From the NCBI RefSeq assembly GCF_024345475.1, contig NZ_JAGQBE010000021.1, positions 1 through 36,570 on the forward strand: 36,570 nucleotides of DNA, read 5' to 3'. Below the pieces are notes generated by a model. The model was not told where the DNA came from. It made no database searches and was given only the letters and a program-made list of their open reading frames with translations. This stretch comes from Cyanobium sp. T1B-Tous (lineage in GTDB: Bacteria; Cyanobacteriota; Cyanobacteriia; PCC-6307; Cyanobiaceae). The position numbers and the translations under genes were made by a program. Of the stretch, positions 1 to 7,213 are shown piece by piece. Position 1 is the first letter of the stretch. Every line of letters starts with the position of its first letter.

Positions 1-1715
1 TGGTGCTCCAGCCCCAGGGCCAGGGTGTCAACATCTCCCGCCGGATCAACGGCGAAAACGAACGCAACCGCCTGCGGGCCCTCGGGGTGTTGATCAAGCC
101 CCCTGGGGCGGGCCTGCTGATTCGCACCGAGGCCGAGGGCGTCAGCGAAGAGCTGCTGATCGACGATCTCGAAACCCTGCTGCGCCAGTGGGAGGCCATT
201 CAGACCGCGGCTGAGAGTGCCAGTCCGCCGGTGCTGCTCAACCGCGATGAAGACTTTGTGCATCGCGTCCTGCGCGATCTCTACAGCCCTGAGCTGGTCC
301 GCGTGGTGGTCGACACCCCTGAAGCGGTGGCCCGGGCCAACGCCTTCCTCGGCTCCGACCACACTTCGGTGTTGGTGGAGGCCCACGTCGAATCGGCGGA
401 GATTCTGGAGCACTTCAAGGTCAACGCAGCCATCCGGGATGCCCTCAAGCCGCGGGTGGATCTGCCTTCCGGTGGCTACGTGATCATTGAGCCCACCGAG
501 GCGCTCACCGTCATCGACGTCAACTCGGGCTCGTTCACCCGCTCGTCCAATTCCCGCGAGACGGTGCTCTGGACCAACTGTGAAGCGGCCGTGGAGATCG
601 CCCGCCAGCTCAAGCTGCGCAATATCGGTGGCGTGGTGATCATCGACTTCATCGATATGGAGTCGCGGCGCGATCAGCTGCAGGTGCTGGAGCATTTCAC
701 CCAGGCCGTCCGCGATGACGCAGCCCGGCCCCAGATCGCCCAGCTCACGGAACTGGGCCTGGTGGAGCTCACCCGCAAGCGCCAGGGTCAGAACATCTAT
801 GAGCTGTTTGGTCGCGCCTGCCCCAGCTGTGGTGGTCTGGGCCATGTGGCGGTCTTGCCCGGCAAGGACACCCTCCAGCCTCTCGCCACCCTCACCGGTC
901 TGGTGCGCTCGGCGGCGTCGGCCCGGGCTGAGGTGCTGAGCCCCGCCACCGCGGAGGGTGGCTCTGGCCGCCGGCGTCGTGGTGGCCGAGGCGGCCGCGG
1001 CGGCAGTGATCTGGCGGAGACGCCCACATTTGCCGACAGCATCGATACTCCCGTGGCCTTCGAGGCCCCTCGCAGCAGTGGCAGTGCCAGCACGGAGCCG
1101 GCCCCCCGCCGCTTCGATCACGAGCTGGTGGCCGTGCCGATGGATGACGACCAGGAACTGGTGTTTGGTTGGATGGGTCTCAATCCGGCCCTGCTGCTGG
1201 AAGAACCCCCCAGCGGCGACAACGTGGTGGTCCGGGTGGTGCGTCCAGGCATGGATGCCGAGGAGGTGCTGGAGGATGCCCGTCAGCAGCTCGCCGCCTC
1301 CGGCTCCCGTCGCCGCCGTGGCCGGGGGGGCCGGGGTTCCGGATCGGCCGAGGGCCAAGCCGTTGATGCCGAGGCCCCGATGCCCGCGAGGGAGGTGCCC
1401 GCACCGGTCGAGATCACCCCGCTGCCCGAACCGGGCGAGCCGGAAACGGTGGTCACGGTGTCAGTGCCCACCACCGTCAGCATTGCCCCTCCTGAGGTGG
1501 AGCTGCCGGCCCGGCGTGGGCGCACCCGCAGCTCGGCAGGGTCCTCCGGCGCCAAGACGGGGGCTGCCAAAACCGCCTCCGGGAAAACCGCTTCCGCCAA
1601 AACCACCGCAGACAACACCCCAGCTCCGGTGACACCCGTCGCCCTTGCGGAACCCGAACTGGATGAAGCCGGCGAACCTCGCCGCCGCCGCCGCCGCTCT
1701 TCGGCCTCCAGCTGA
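1..1715 (+). CDS. rne: Ribonuclease E/G, 3' part (5' end outside window)
   Basis: This is an endoribonuclease that processes rRNA and mRNA and seeds the RNA degradosome. The window opens inside the gene: the S1 RNA-binding domain and the real start lie upstream, and the GTG at 3-5 is an internal Val codon. Visible parts are the RNase H-like and DNase I-like catalytic core, with IDVNSG (codons near 505-530) and IIDFIDM (near 640-660). These carry the two Mg-binding aspartates known in E. coli RNase E. The Zn-link CPSC lies near 820. After about position 940 the protein becomes a low-complexity Arg/Gly-, then Pro/Glu/Ala- and Lys/Thr-rich tail. It ends in six arginines followed by SSA, the nonapeptide reported to bind PNPase in cyanobacterial RNase E. 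The gene is followed directly by rnhB. Identity is firm; only the N-terminus is missing. Confidence 0.95.
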   Translation, partial: VLQPQGQGVNISRRINGENERNRLRALGVLIKPPGAGLLIRTEAEGVSEELLIDDLETLLRQWEAIQTAAESASPPVLLNRDEDFVHRVLRDLYSPELVRVVVDTPEAVARANAFLGSDHTSVLVEAHVESAEILEHFKVNAAIRDALKPRVDLPSGGYVIIEPTEALTVIDVNSGSFTRSSNSRETVLWTNCEAAVEIARQLKLRNIGGVVIIDFIDMESRRDQLQVLEHFTQAVRDDAARPQIAQLTELGLVELTRKRQGQNIYELFGRACPSCGGLGHVAVLPGKDTLQPLATLTGLVRSAASARAEVLSPATAEGGSGRRRRGGRGGRGGSDLAETPTFADSIDTPVAFEAPRSSGSASTEPAPRRFDHELVAVPMDDDQELVFGWMGLNPALLLEEPPSGDNVVVRVVRPGMDAEEVLEDARQQLAASGSRRRRGRGGRGSGSAEGQAVDAEAPMPAREVPAPVEITPLPEPGEPETVVTVSVPTTVSIAPPEVELPARRGRTRSSAGSSGAKTGAAKTASGKTASAKTTADNTPAPVTPVALAEPELDEAGEPRRRRRRSSASS

Positions 1716-1718
1716 TTG

Positions 1719-2351
1719 GTGTCGCCGGATCCCTGGCAGGGCCGGGATCCGGCCGTGTGTGCCGGGGTGGATGAGGTGGGCCGGGGGTGTCTGTTCGGTC
1801 CGGTGTTTGCCGGCGCGGTCGTGTTGCCTGCCACGGCCCTGGATCCCCTGCGTCAGCTCGGTCTCACGGACAGCAAAAAGCTCACCGCTCGCCGTCGGGC
1901 GGCGCTGGTTCCGGTGATTGAGCAGCTGGCATCGGCCTGGGCCCTGGGCCAGGCGGCGGCTTCGGAGATCGATCGCCACGGCATCCGGCTGGCCACTGAG
2001 CGGGCCATGCACCGCGCCCTGCAGAAGCTGCCGTGCCAGCCCGAGCTGGTGTTGGTGGATGGGGTGCTGCCGCTGCGGGGCTGGGATGGCGAGCAGGTGA
2101 CCCTGGTGCGCGGCGACAGCCACTGCCTGGCGATCGCGGCCGCCAGTGTGCTGGCCAAACAGGCGCGAGACGGGCTGATCACGGCCCTGGCTGCGCGCTA
2201 TCCGGGCTATGGCCTCGAGCGCCATGCCGGTTATGGCACGGCCCAGCATCGTGCGGCCCTGGAGGCCTGGGGGCCCACGCCCCTGCATCGCCGCAGTTTT
2301 CTGGGTCGGCTGAGGCTCAGTGCTCCTGACACCAGGTTTGAAAGTCGCTGA
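1719..2351 (+). CDS. rnhB: Ribonuclease HII
   Basis: RNase HII cleaves the RNA strand of RNA-DNA hybrids and incises at single ribonucleotides in DNA, in the cytoplasm. The protein is about 210 aa, normal for the family. Motifs in order are GVDEVGRG near residue 11 (catalytic Asp-Glu pair), DSKKL, a LVLVDG strand with the third Asp, and [16 protein letters not shown]. The C-terminal HAGYGT segment also fits. The rne stop TGA (1713-1715) is followed immediately by TTG and then GTG in this frame. I take GTG at 1719, but TTG at 1716 is equally possible. The absence of a gap suggests cotranscription and translational coupling with rne. Its last 35 bp overlap the 3' end of the convergent DUF1997 gene. 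Confidence 0.93.
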   Translation: MSPDPWQGRDPAVCAGVDEVGRGCLFGPVFAGAVVLPATALDPLRQLGLTDSKKLTARRRAALVPVIEQLASAWALGQAAASEIDRHGIRLATERAMHRALQKLPCQPELVLVDGVLPLRGWDGEQVTLVRGDSHCLAIAAASVLAKQARDGLITALAARYPGYGLERHAGYGTAQHRAALEAWGPTPLHRRSFLGRLRLSAPDTRFESR

Positions 2352-2829
2352 GCAGCTGCTGGCCCACCCGACCCTTGATCCCCAGCAGGATGCCGGCCAA
2401 AAGCGAGCGGCCCGTGGCCTCCAGCACCTTGGCCGGGATCAGCTTCAGCAGGGGCGGCTGGCTCACCTCCACCGCCAGGGTGGCTTCCCCCTCCAGCCCG
2501 CTGGGTCCCGCCGCCAGCCAGGAGCCCAGGGTGAGCTGGAAGTCGTCCACCAGCCCGAGCCCCTCCAGTTCGCAGTCGGTGGCTTCCAGCACCAGGCGTC
2601 CTGGCTCGAGGCTGGTGCGCAGGTCCACCACCGGCTGAATCTGCAGCTGGAACACCTGCAGATGGGTCACGGAGTAGCGGTAACGCCCCTGGCCCAGGGC
2701 CTCGAGCTGGCTCGGGTCGAGCAGGGCTTTGACCACCCGATCCTGATCGTCCAGGTAGGCGGCCAACCGTTCGGGTTGGTGGCTCACCTCAAGTTGCAGT
2801 TGCTGACTGGCGCTGAAGGCCAGGGGCAT
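2317..2829 (-). CDS. DUF1997 family protein
   Basis: The predicted product is 170 aa with no signal peptide or membrane segment. I recognise it as the DUF1997 family found in cyanobacteria and chloroplasts, a single beta-rich domain whose function is not established. Visible features are alternating beta-strand patterns (for example [16 protein letters not shown] near residue 11 and [11 protein letters not shown] near 60), a [19 protein letters not shown] stretch in the second half, and a C-terminal helix ending in WCQEH. The fold may resemble a START/SRPBCC-like lipid-binding domain, but that is inference. The start chosen is the ATG at 2829, beyond which no family-like sequence continues. 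It is divergent from pheA (69 bp apart) and overlaps the 3' end of rnhB by 35 bp tail to tail. Confidence 0.8.
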   Translation of the reverse strand: MPLAFSASQQLQLEVSHQPERLAAYLDDQDRVVKALLDPSQLEALGQGRYRYSVTHLQVFQLQIQPVVDLRTSLEPGRLVLEATDCELEGLGLVDDFQLTLGSWLAAGPSGLEGEATLAVEVSQPPLLKLIPAKVLEATGRSLLAGILLGIKGRVGQQLLSDFQTWCQEH

Positions 2830-2852
2830 GGCCTGTGGGCCGGCGCGGCATG

Positions 2853-2858
2853 ATCCTA
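2853..2858 (-). promoter_or_regulatory. Candidate -10 element (TAGGAT) for the DUF1997 gene
   Basis: On the minus strand TAGGAT lies 23 nt before the ATG at 2829, which would give a leader of about 17 nt. No convincing -35 hexamer is visible. The same hexamer occurs at a similar distance upstream of the LON-domain gene. This is pattern-based only. Confidence 0.3.
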
Positions 2859-2898
2859 TCGGCCCCCTCGGGCGACTCCCCTTCAGTTTCTGGAAGCG

Positions 2899-3726
2899 AT
2901 GCGTTTTGCCTTTCTCGGCCCGGTCGGCACCTACGGCGAGCAGGCAACCCGGCACCTGGCCGAGCTGGAGGGCATCGCCCACCCGGAGCTGGTGCCCCAG
3001 CTCGGCATTCGCGCCGTGGTGCAGGCCCTGGCCCAGGGACGCTGTGATGCCGCGGTGGTGCCGGTGGAAAACTCCGTTGAGGGAGGCGTCACCGCCTGCC
3101 TCGATGCCCTTTGGGAGCATCCCGATCTCACCGTGGCGCGGGCCCTGGTGTTGCCGATCCGCCATGCCCTGCTGGGCAGCGGGCCGATCGAGGCCGTGAG
3201 TGAGGTGCTCTCCCATCCCCAGGCCCTGGCCCAGTGCAGCCAATGGCTCTCTGAACACCTGCCCCAGGCGCTACAGCTGCCCACCAGTTCCACGGCCGAT
3301 GCGGCCCGGATGGTGGCCGGTAGCCGGTTTCGGGCTGCGATCGCATCCCGGCAGGCGGGGGTGGAACACGGCCTGCAGGAGCTGGCCTACCCGATCAATG
3401 ACGTCGCCGGAAATTGCACCCGGTTTCTGCTGTTGCGCCGGGGGCCCCGCTCTCCCCATGGGCCCATGGCCAGCGTGGCCTTCTCGCTCCATTCCAACCA
3501 GCCCGGGGCCCTGCTCGAGGCGCTGGGCTGCTTTGCCCAGCGCGGGCTCAACATGAGCCGCATCGAGTCGCGGCCATCCAAGCGGGAGATGGGCGAGTAC
3601 ATCTTCTTCGTGGATCTGGAGCTGCCTGAGGGGTCAGCGCCCCTCGAAGCGGCCCTGGCCCAGTTGGAGCCCCTTTGCGAGCACCTGGCCCTGTTTGGGG
3701 CCTATCCGCTCACCAACCTGACCTAG
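2899..3726 (+). CDS. pheA: Prephenate dehydratase
   Basis: This enzyme converts prephenate to phenylpyruvate, the committed step of phenylalanine synthesis in the cytoplasm. The protein is 275 aa and monofunctional, with no chorismate mutase domain, as is usual in cyanobacteria. The N-terminal catalytic domain (about residues 1-180) opens with FLGPVGTYGEQA and includes VPVENSVEGGV near 54-64. It closes with the TRF motif at 174-176, whose Thr is catalytic in the family. The C-terminal ACT domain (about 190-270) carries GALLEAL near 203 and ESRP at 223-226, the phenylalanine-binding motifs, so allosteric feedback by Phe is expected. It is divergent from the DUF1997 gene and ends 7 bp from the stop of the convergent methyltransferase gene. 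Confidence 0.95.
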   Translation: MRFAFLGPVGTYGEQATRHLAELEGIAHPELVPQLGIRAVVQALAQGRCDAAVVPVENSVEGGVTACLDALWEHPDLTVARALVLPIRHALLGSGPIEAVSEVLSHPQALAQCSQWLSEHLPQALQLPTSSTADAARMVAGSRFRAAIASRQAGVEHGLQELAYPINDVAGNCTRFLLLRRGPRSPHGPMASVAFSLHSNQPGALLEALGCFAQRGLNMSRIESRPSKREMGEYIFFVDLELPEGSAPLEAALAQLEPLCEHLALFGAYPLTNLT

Positions 3727-3733
3727 GCCAGCG

Positions 3734-4717
3734 TCAGGCGGATTCAGGCTTGCGGCCGCGAAACACACCGAACTGCATCAGGCCGGTGGCGAAGGCCCAG
3801 TGCATCAGCAGGATCGTGGGGGTTTCGCGTAGGCCCTGCAGCACGGCTCCGGGCCCGAGGCCGAGAATGGCCCAGGGCCGGCGCACCCCTTCGCCGATCG
3901 AGTCGATCCAGGAGGGCAGGGTGGCCCGGGTCCAGTCGCCTGTCTCGATGGCCAGGCCGGAACCGTAGGCGCTGTGTTCGAGGTGCCGCTGCAGCCCCCG
4001 GATGCTGGCGAATTCGGGGTGGGCCCACTGCTCCAGCAGCTGCCGCATCACCCAGCCCTCCCGGCGCGTCATGGCGCCATCGGCCGGATCGCGACGGTTC
4101 CAGTCGGCCACGGTCAGCCGGCCGCCAGGCTTGAGCACCCGCAGCAGCTCATCGGCATAGCGCTGCTTGTCGGGCATGTGGGGGCAGGCCTCCACGCTCC
4201 AGACGGCGTCGACGCTGGCGTCGGCCACCTCCAGGGCAAGGGCGTCCATCACGGCGAAGCGGCAGCTCAGGCCTGCTGGGGTGAGGGCTGTCGCCCGGGC
4301 GATCTGGGCGGGACTGATGCTGATCCCCAGCACCTGGAAGCCGTAGTCGCGGGCCAGGATGCGGGCGCTGCCGCCGATGCCGCAGCCCACATCGAGCACG
4401 GTGGAGCCGGGGGGGAGCTGGTCGAGGCCGCTCCAGCGCACCAGCTCATGCACGAACGTTGCCTTGGCCGCGCGGAAATCCTGGTGGCGGGGCCGTCCCA
4501 ACCCGCGATCGCGGTAGTAGCCCAGATGGATGTGGTCGCCCCAGAGGCGTTCGAGTAGCTGGTCGTTGGTCCAGCGGTCGTAGGCCTGCGCGACGCTGTC
4601 GGCGGATTGGTAGCGCCGCCGCCGCTTCAACCACAACCCGGTGCCCAGACCGATCGCGGCACAGGCCAGGGCCCCGGCCCCAAGGGTGGCGGCCAGGGGC
4701 CAGCTAAGGAGCGTCAT
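3734..4717 (-). CDS. 2-methyl-6-phytyl/solanesyl-benzoquinol (MPBQ/MSBQ-type) methyltransferase
   Basis: This is an SAM-dependent methyltransferase of 327 aa. It closely resembles the Synechocystis sll0418-type enzyme that methylates the aromatic ring of 2-methyl-6-phytyl-benzoquinol in tocopherol synthesis, a step also tied to plastoquinone chemistry in plants. An N-terminal hydrophobic anchor (about residues 7-30) is followed by a basic KRRRR stop-transfer and the YQSADSVAQAYDRW segment typical of this group. SAM motif I, VLDVGCGIGG, is at 107-116, and the VWSVEACPHMPDK and LRVLKPGGRL segments follow. The C-terminal half keeps the TILLMHWAFATGLMQFGVF tail of the family. It lies 20 bp downstream of the LON-domain gene on the same strand, so cotranscription is likely. 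Family assignment is strong; exact substrate (phytyl versus solanesyl) is inferred. Confidence 0.85.
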   Translation of the reverse strand: MTLLSWPLAATLGAGALACAAIGLGTGLWLKRRRRYQSADSVAQAYDRWTNDQLLERLWGDHIHLGYYRDRGLGRPRHQDFRAAKATFVHELVRWSGLDQLPPGSTVLDVGCGIGGSARILARDYGFQVLGISISPAQIARATALTPAGLSCRFAVMDALALEVADASVDAVWSVEACPHMPDKQRYADELLRVLKPGGRLTVADWNRRDPADGAMTRREGWVMRQLLEQWAHPEFASIRGLQRHLEHSAYGSGLAIETGDWTRATLPSWIDSIGEGVRRPWAILGLGPGAVLQGLRETPTILLMHWAFATGLMQFGVFRGRKPESA

Positions 4718-4737
4718 GGGCCGGGGACGGGAAGGCG

Positions 4738-5385
4738 TTACTGGGGTTGGAAGGTGTCTTTGAGCACGGTGCGGGCTGCCAGCTGCCGGCGGGTCTGATC
4801 CAGCAGCTCATATTCCTGCCGCAGGCGCTCGCTGGTGTCGGTGATCTCAAGCAGGGCTTGCTGGTGGTCAGCCACGGGCCCGCCCAAGTGGGCGCCGATC
4901 CAGAACGACAGTTCGCGGGGCAAGTCGGGCAGATCGCTGGGCAGGCTGGCCGGCTTGCCAATCAGTTTGCCGGTGAGTTCCACCACGTCCCGCAGGGCCT
5001 GGCCAACGTCGCTGGCCAGAACTTCGAGCTCCTCATGGCTGGCTTCGGGTTCATCTTCTATCCAGCTCACCAGACCCACCCGGAAGGGGGCTTCGCGCAC
5101 GATCTCGAGCACGCGAAAGCGCTGTTGACCCATGGTCACGATGTTGCTGCGGTCGTCGTCCTGGGTTTGGCAGTGAAGGATTTCGGCGCAGCAGCCCACC
5201 GAGGCCATCGCCTGGGTTTGGGGATCCCACCGCACCACTCCGAAGCGCTGGTCGCCGGCCATCACCGTCCGCAGCAGCATCCTGTAGCGGGGCTCAAAGA
5301 TGTGCAGCGGTAGCACTTCCTGGGGGAAGAGCACCACGTCCGGCAGGGGGAAAAGGGGCAGCTCCCGTACGGCCAACTCACCCAT
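4738..5385 (-). CDS. LON N-terminal (substrate-binding) domain protein
   Basis: The protein is 215 aa and consists of the N-terminal domain of Lon protease without the AAA+ or protease domains. The opening LPLFPLPDVVLFPQEVLPLHIFEPRY segment (near residues 9-34) is the family signature. A beta-rich core follows, containing GCCAEILHC (near 64-72), and then a helical C-terminal half ending in a possible coiled coil (about 175-205, Gln/Glu/Leu-rich). Such proteins are common in cyanobacteria and are presumed to bind proteins or act as adaptors; no reaction is known. It is the first gene of a likely two-gene unit with the downstream methyltransferase. The ATG at 5385 fits the family N-terminus. 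The rpsJ terminator lies directly upstream, so the gene needs its own promoter. Confidence 0.85.
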   Translation of the reverse strand: MGELAVRELPLFPLPDVVLFPQEVLPLHIFEPRYRMLLRTVMAGDQRFGVVRWDPQTQAMASVGCCAEILHCQTQDDDRSNIVTMGQQRFRVLEIVREAPFRVGLVSWIEDEPEASHEELEVLASDVGQALRDVVELTGKLIGKPASLPSDLPDLPRELSFWIGAHLGGPVADHQQALLEITDTSERLRQEYELLDQTRRQLAARTVLKDTFQPQ

Positions 5386-5409
5386 GGCTAGTTCAGGAGA
5401 AGCAGCGTC

Positions 5410-5415
5410 ATCCTA
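5410..5415 (-). promoter_or_regulatory. Candidate -10 element (TAGGAT) for the LON-methyltransferase pair
   Basis: On the minus strand TAGGAT sits 24 nt before the ATG at 5385. It follows the T-run of the rpsJ terminator, so a -35 region would fall inside the terminator hairpin. The element is weakly supported but fits the need for a promoter after the terminator. Confidence 0.35.
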
Positions 5416-5416
5416 G

Positions 5417-5455
5417 AAAAATTGCCCCTGACACGCGCAGGCGTGACCGGGGCAA
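5417..5455 (-). terminator. Rho-independent terminator of the str/rpsJ operon
   Basis: The arms TTGCCCC (5422-5428) and GGGGCAA (5449-5455) pair perfectly. Inside them CACGC (5432-5436) pairs with GCGTG (5441-5445) around a GCAG loop. On the minus strand the hairpin is followed by TTTTT (5421-5417). It lies about 40 bp after the rpsJ stop, so it ends the rpsL-rpsG-fusA-tuf-rpsJ transcript. Confidence 0.85.
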
Positions 5456-5494
5456 AAGGGGACGTCTCGCGATGTCTGCGCTTTGGAGCGCCGA

Positions 5495-5815
5495 TCAGAG
5501 CTTGACTTCGATGTCCACACCACTGGGCAGATCCAGCTTCATCAGGGCATCGATCGTCTTGGCCGAGGGGCTGTAGATATCGATGATGCGGCGATGGGTG
5601 CGGGTTTCGAAATGCTCACGGGAATCTTTGTCCACGTGGGGCGAGCGCAGCACGCAATAGATCTTGCGCTTGGTGGGGAGGGGGATCGGACCGATCGCCG
5701 TTGCGGCGGTGTGATCGGCGGTTTCAATGATTTTTTCGCAGGAGAGATCCAGCATGCGGCGGTCGAACGCCTTCAGGCGGATGCGGATCTTCTGCTGGGC
5801 GATGGCGGTGGACAT
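5495..5815 (-). CDS. rpsJ: 30S ribosomal protein S10
   Basis: S10 is a small-subunit head protein and, in bacteria, also a partner of NusB in antitermination. The product is 106 aa, the usual length. It opens [17 protein letters not shown] and keeps the [27 protein letters not shown] loop and the RRIIDIY strand of the family. The start is the ATG at 5815 (MSTAIAQ); an in-frame extension to 5929 reads through non-conserved sequence and is rejected. It is the last gene of the str-type operon after tuf, with a 129-bp spacer that contains a hairpin, and it is followed by a strong terminator. Confidence 0.96.
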   Translation of the reverse strand: MSTAIAQQKIRIRLKAFDRRMLDLSCEKIIETADHTAATAIGPIPLPTKRKIYCVLRSPHVDKDSREHFETRTHRRIIDIYSPSAKTIDALMKLDLPSGVDIEVKL

Positions 5816-5903
5816 GTCAGAACGGGCGTCGGGAAGCCCCAGGGCGGGACACCCGGGTGGCTGATGGAGCTGGGTTGTCGAGGTGCGAGTCGATAAGAGC
5901 CGA

Positions 5904-5927
5904 GGGGTGGGCCCGAGGACCCACCCC
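5904..5927 (-). other. Hairpin between tuf and rpsJ
   Basis: GGGGTGGG (5904-5911) pairs perfectly with CCCACCCC (5920-5927) around an 8-nt loop, starting 17 nt after the tuf stop. On the minus strand it is followed by TCGGCTCTTATC, without a clean U-run. It may be a partial terminator or an mRNA-processing/stability element that sets the tuf:rpsJ ratio; the role is inferred. Confidence 0.5.
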
Positions 5928-5944
5928 AAGACGCTACCTCAGGC

Positions 5945-7174
5945 TCAGGCGATGATCTTGGAGACCACGCCGGCACCGATGGTGCGACCGCCTTCGCGAA
6001 TGGCGAAGCGCATGCCCTGCTCGATGGCCACCGGGCAGATCAGCTCGCCGGTCATCTTGATGCGGTCACCGGGCATCACCATTTCCACGTTCGCACCGTC
6101 GTCGGAGGTGAAGGCCGTGATCTGGCCCGTCACGTCGGTCGTACGGATGTAGAACTGCGGGCGGTAGCCAGCAAAGAAGGGGGTGTGGCGGCCGCCTTCT
6201 TCCTTCTTGAGCACGTACACCTCACCCTCAAACTTGGTGTGGGGGGTGATGGAGCCGGGCTTGACCAGCACCATGCCGCGCTCGATGTCCTCCTTCTGGA
6301 TACCGCGCAGCAGGAGTCCGCAGTTGTCGCCAGCCAGGCCCTCTTCGAGCAGCTTGCGGAACATCTCGACGCCGGTGACCGTGGTTTCGCGGGTGTCCTT
6401 GATGCCCACGATCTGCACGGTTTCGCCCACCTTCACCTTGCCGCGTTCGATCCGGCCGGTGGCCACGGTGCCGCGACCGGTGATCGAGAACACGTCTTCG
6501 ACGGCCATCAGGAAGGGCTTGTCGACTTCGCGCTCAGGCTCAGGAATCGACTCGTCGACGGCGTCCATCAGGTCGAGGATCTTGTCAACCCACTCATTGG
6601 CACCGCGCTCGGCCTTGTTGCCAGCTTGGATAAATTCGAGGGCCTTCAGGGCCGAGCCAGCCACCACGGGGATGTCATCGCCGGGGAAGTCGTAGCTGCT
6701 GAGCAGCTCACGCATTTCCAGTTCGACGAGTTCGAGGATTTCCTCGTCGTCGACCATGTCCTTCTTGTTCAGGAACACCACCAGGGCAGGCACGCCCACC
6801 TGCTTGGCCAGCAGGATGTGCTCCTTGGTCTGGGCCATGGGGCCGTCGGTAGCGGCCACCACCAGGATGGCGCCGTCCATCTGGGCGGCACCGGTGATCA
6901 TGTTCTTCACGTAGTCCGCGTGACCGGGGCAGTCCACGTGGGCGTAGTGGCGCTTCTCGGTCTCGTACTCAACGTGGGCGGTGTTGATGGTGATGCCCCG
7001 CTCTTTCTCTTCAGGAGCACCATCGATTTCGTCGTAGGCCTGGGCTTTCGCCATGCCCTGGGACGCCAGCACGTTGGTGATGGCAGCCGTCAGGGTGGTT
7101 TTGCCGTGGTCAACGTGGCCAATGGTGCCGATGTTGACGTGGGGTTTGTTCCTTTCGAACTTCTCGCGTGCCAT
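5945..7174 (-). CDS. tuf: Elongation factor Tu
   Basis: EF-Tu is a GTPase that delivers aminoacyl-tRNA to the ribosomal A site. The 409-aa length is the cyanobacterial/plastid form. G motifs are GHVDHGKT (near residue 19), the switch I RGITIN segment, DCPGH (near 80), NKKD (near 135) and GSAL (near 172). Domains II and III follow, with [11 protein letters not shown] and the C-terminal [13 protein letters not shown] ending. It is 39 bp downstream of fusA in the same operon and is followed by a GC-rich hairpin before rpsJ. The start ATG at 7174 ([12 protein letters not shown]) is the family start. Confidence 0.98.
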   Translation of the reverse strand: MAREKFERNKPHVNIGTIGHVDHGKTTLTAAITNVLASQGMAKAQAYDEIDGAPEEKERGITINTAHVEYETEKRHYAHVDCPGHADYVKNMITGAAQMDGAILVVAATDGPMAQTKEHILLAKQVGVPALVVFLNKKDMVDDEEILELVELEMRELLSSYDFPGDDIPVVAGSALKALEFIQAGNKAERGANEWVDKILDLMDAVDESIPEPEREVDKPFLMAVEDVFSITGRGTVATGRIERGKVKVGETVQIVGIKDTRETTVTGVEMFRKLLEEGLAGDNCGLLLRGIQKEDIERGMVLVKPGSITPHTKFEGEVYVLKKEEGGRHTPFFAGYRPQFYIRTTDVTGQITAFTSDDGANVEMVMPGDRIKMTGELICPVAIEQGMRFAIREGGRTIGAGVVSKIIA

Positions 7175-7213
7175 GAGTAGAAAGAATCGGGGGGTTGGAG
7201 GGTTAAGGAAAGA

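Noticed and set aside
958-1632. 224-codon frame inside rne
   Set aside because: It is an off-frame reading of the low-complexity RNase E tail.
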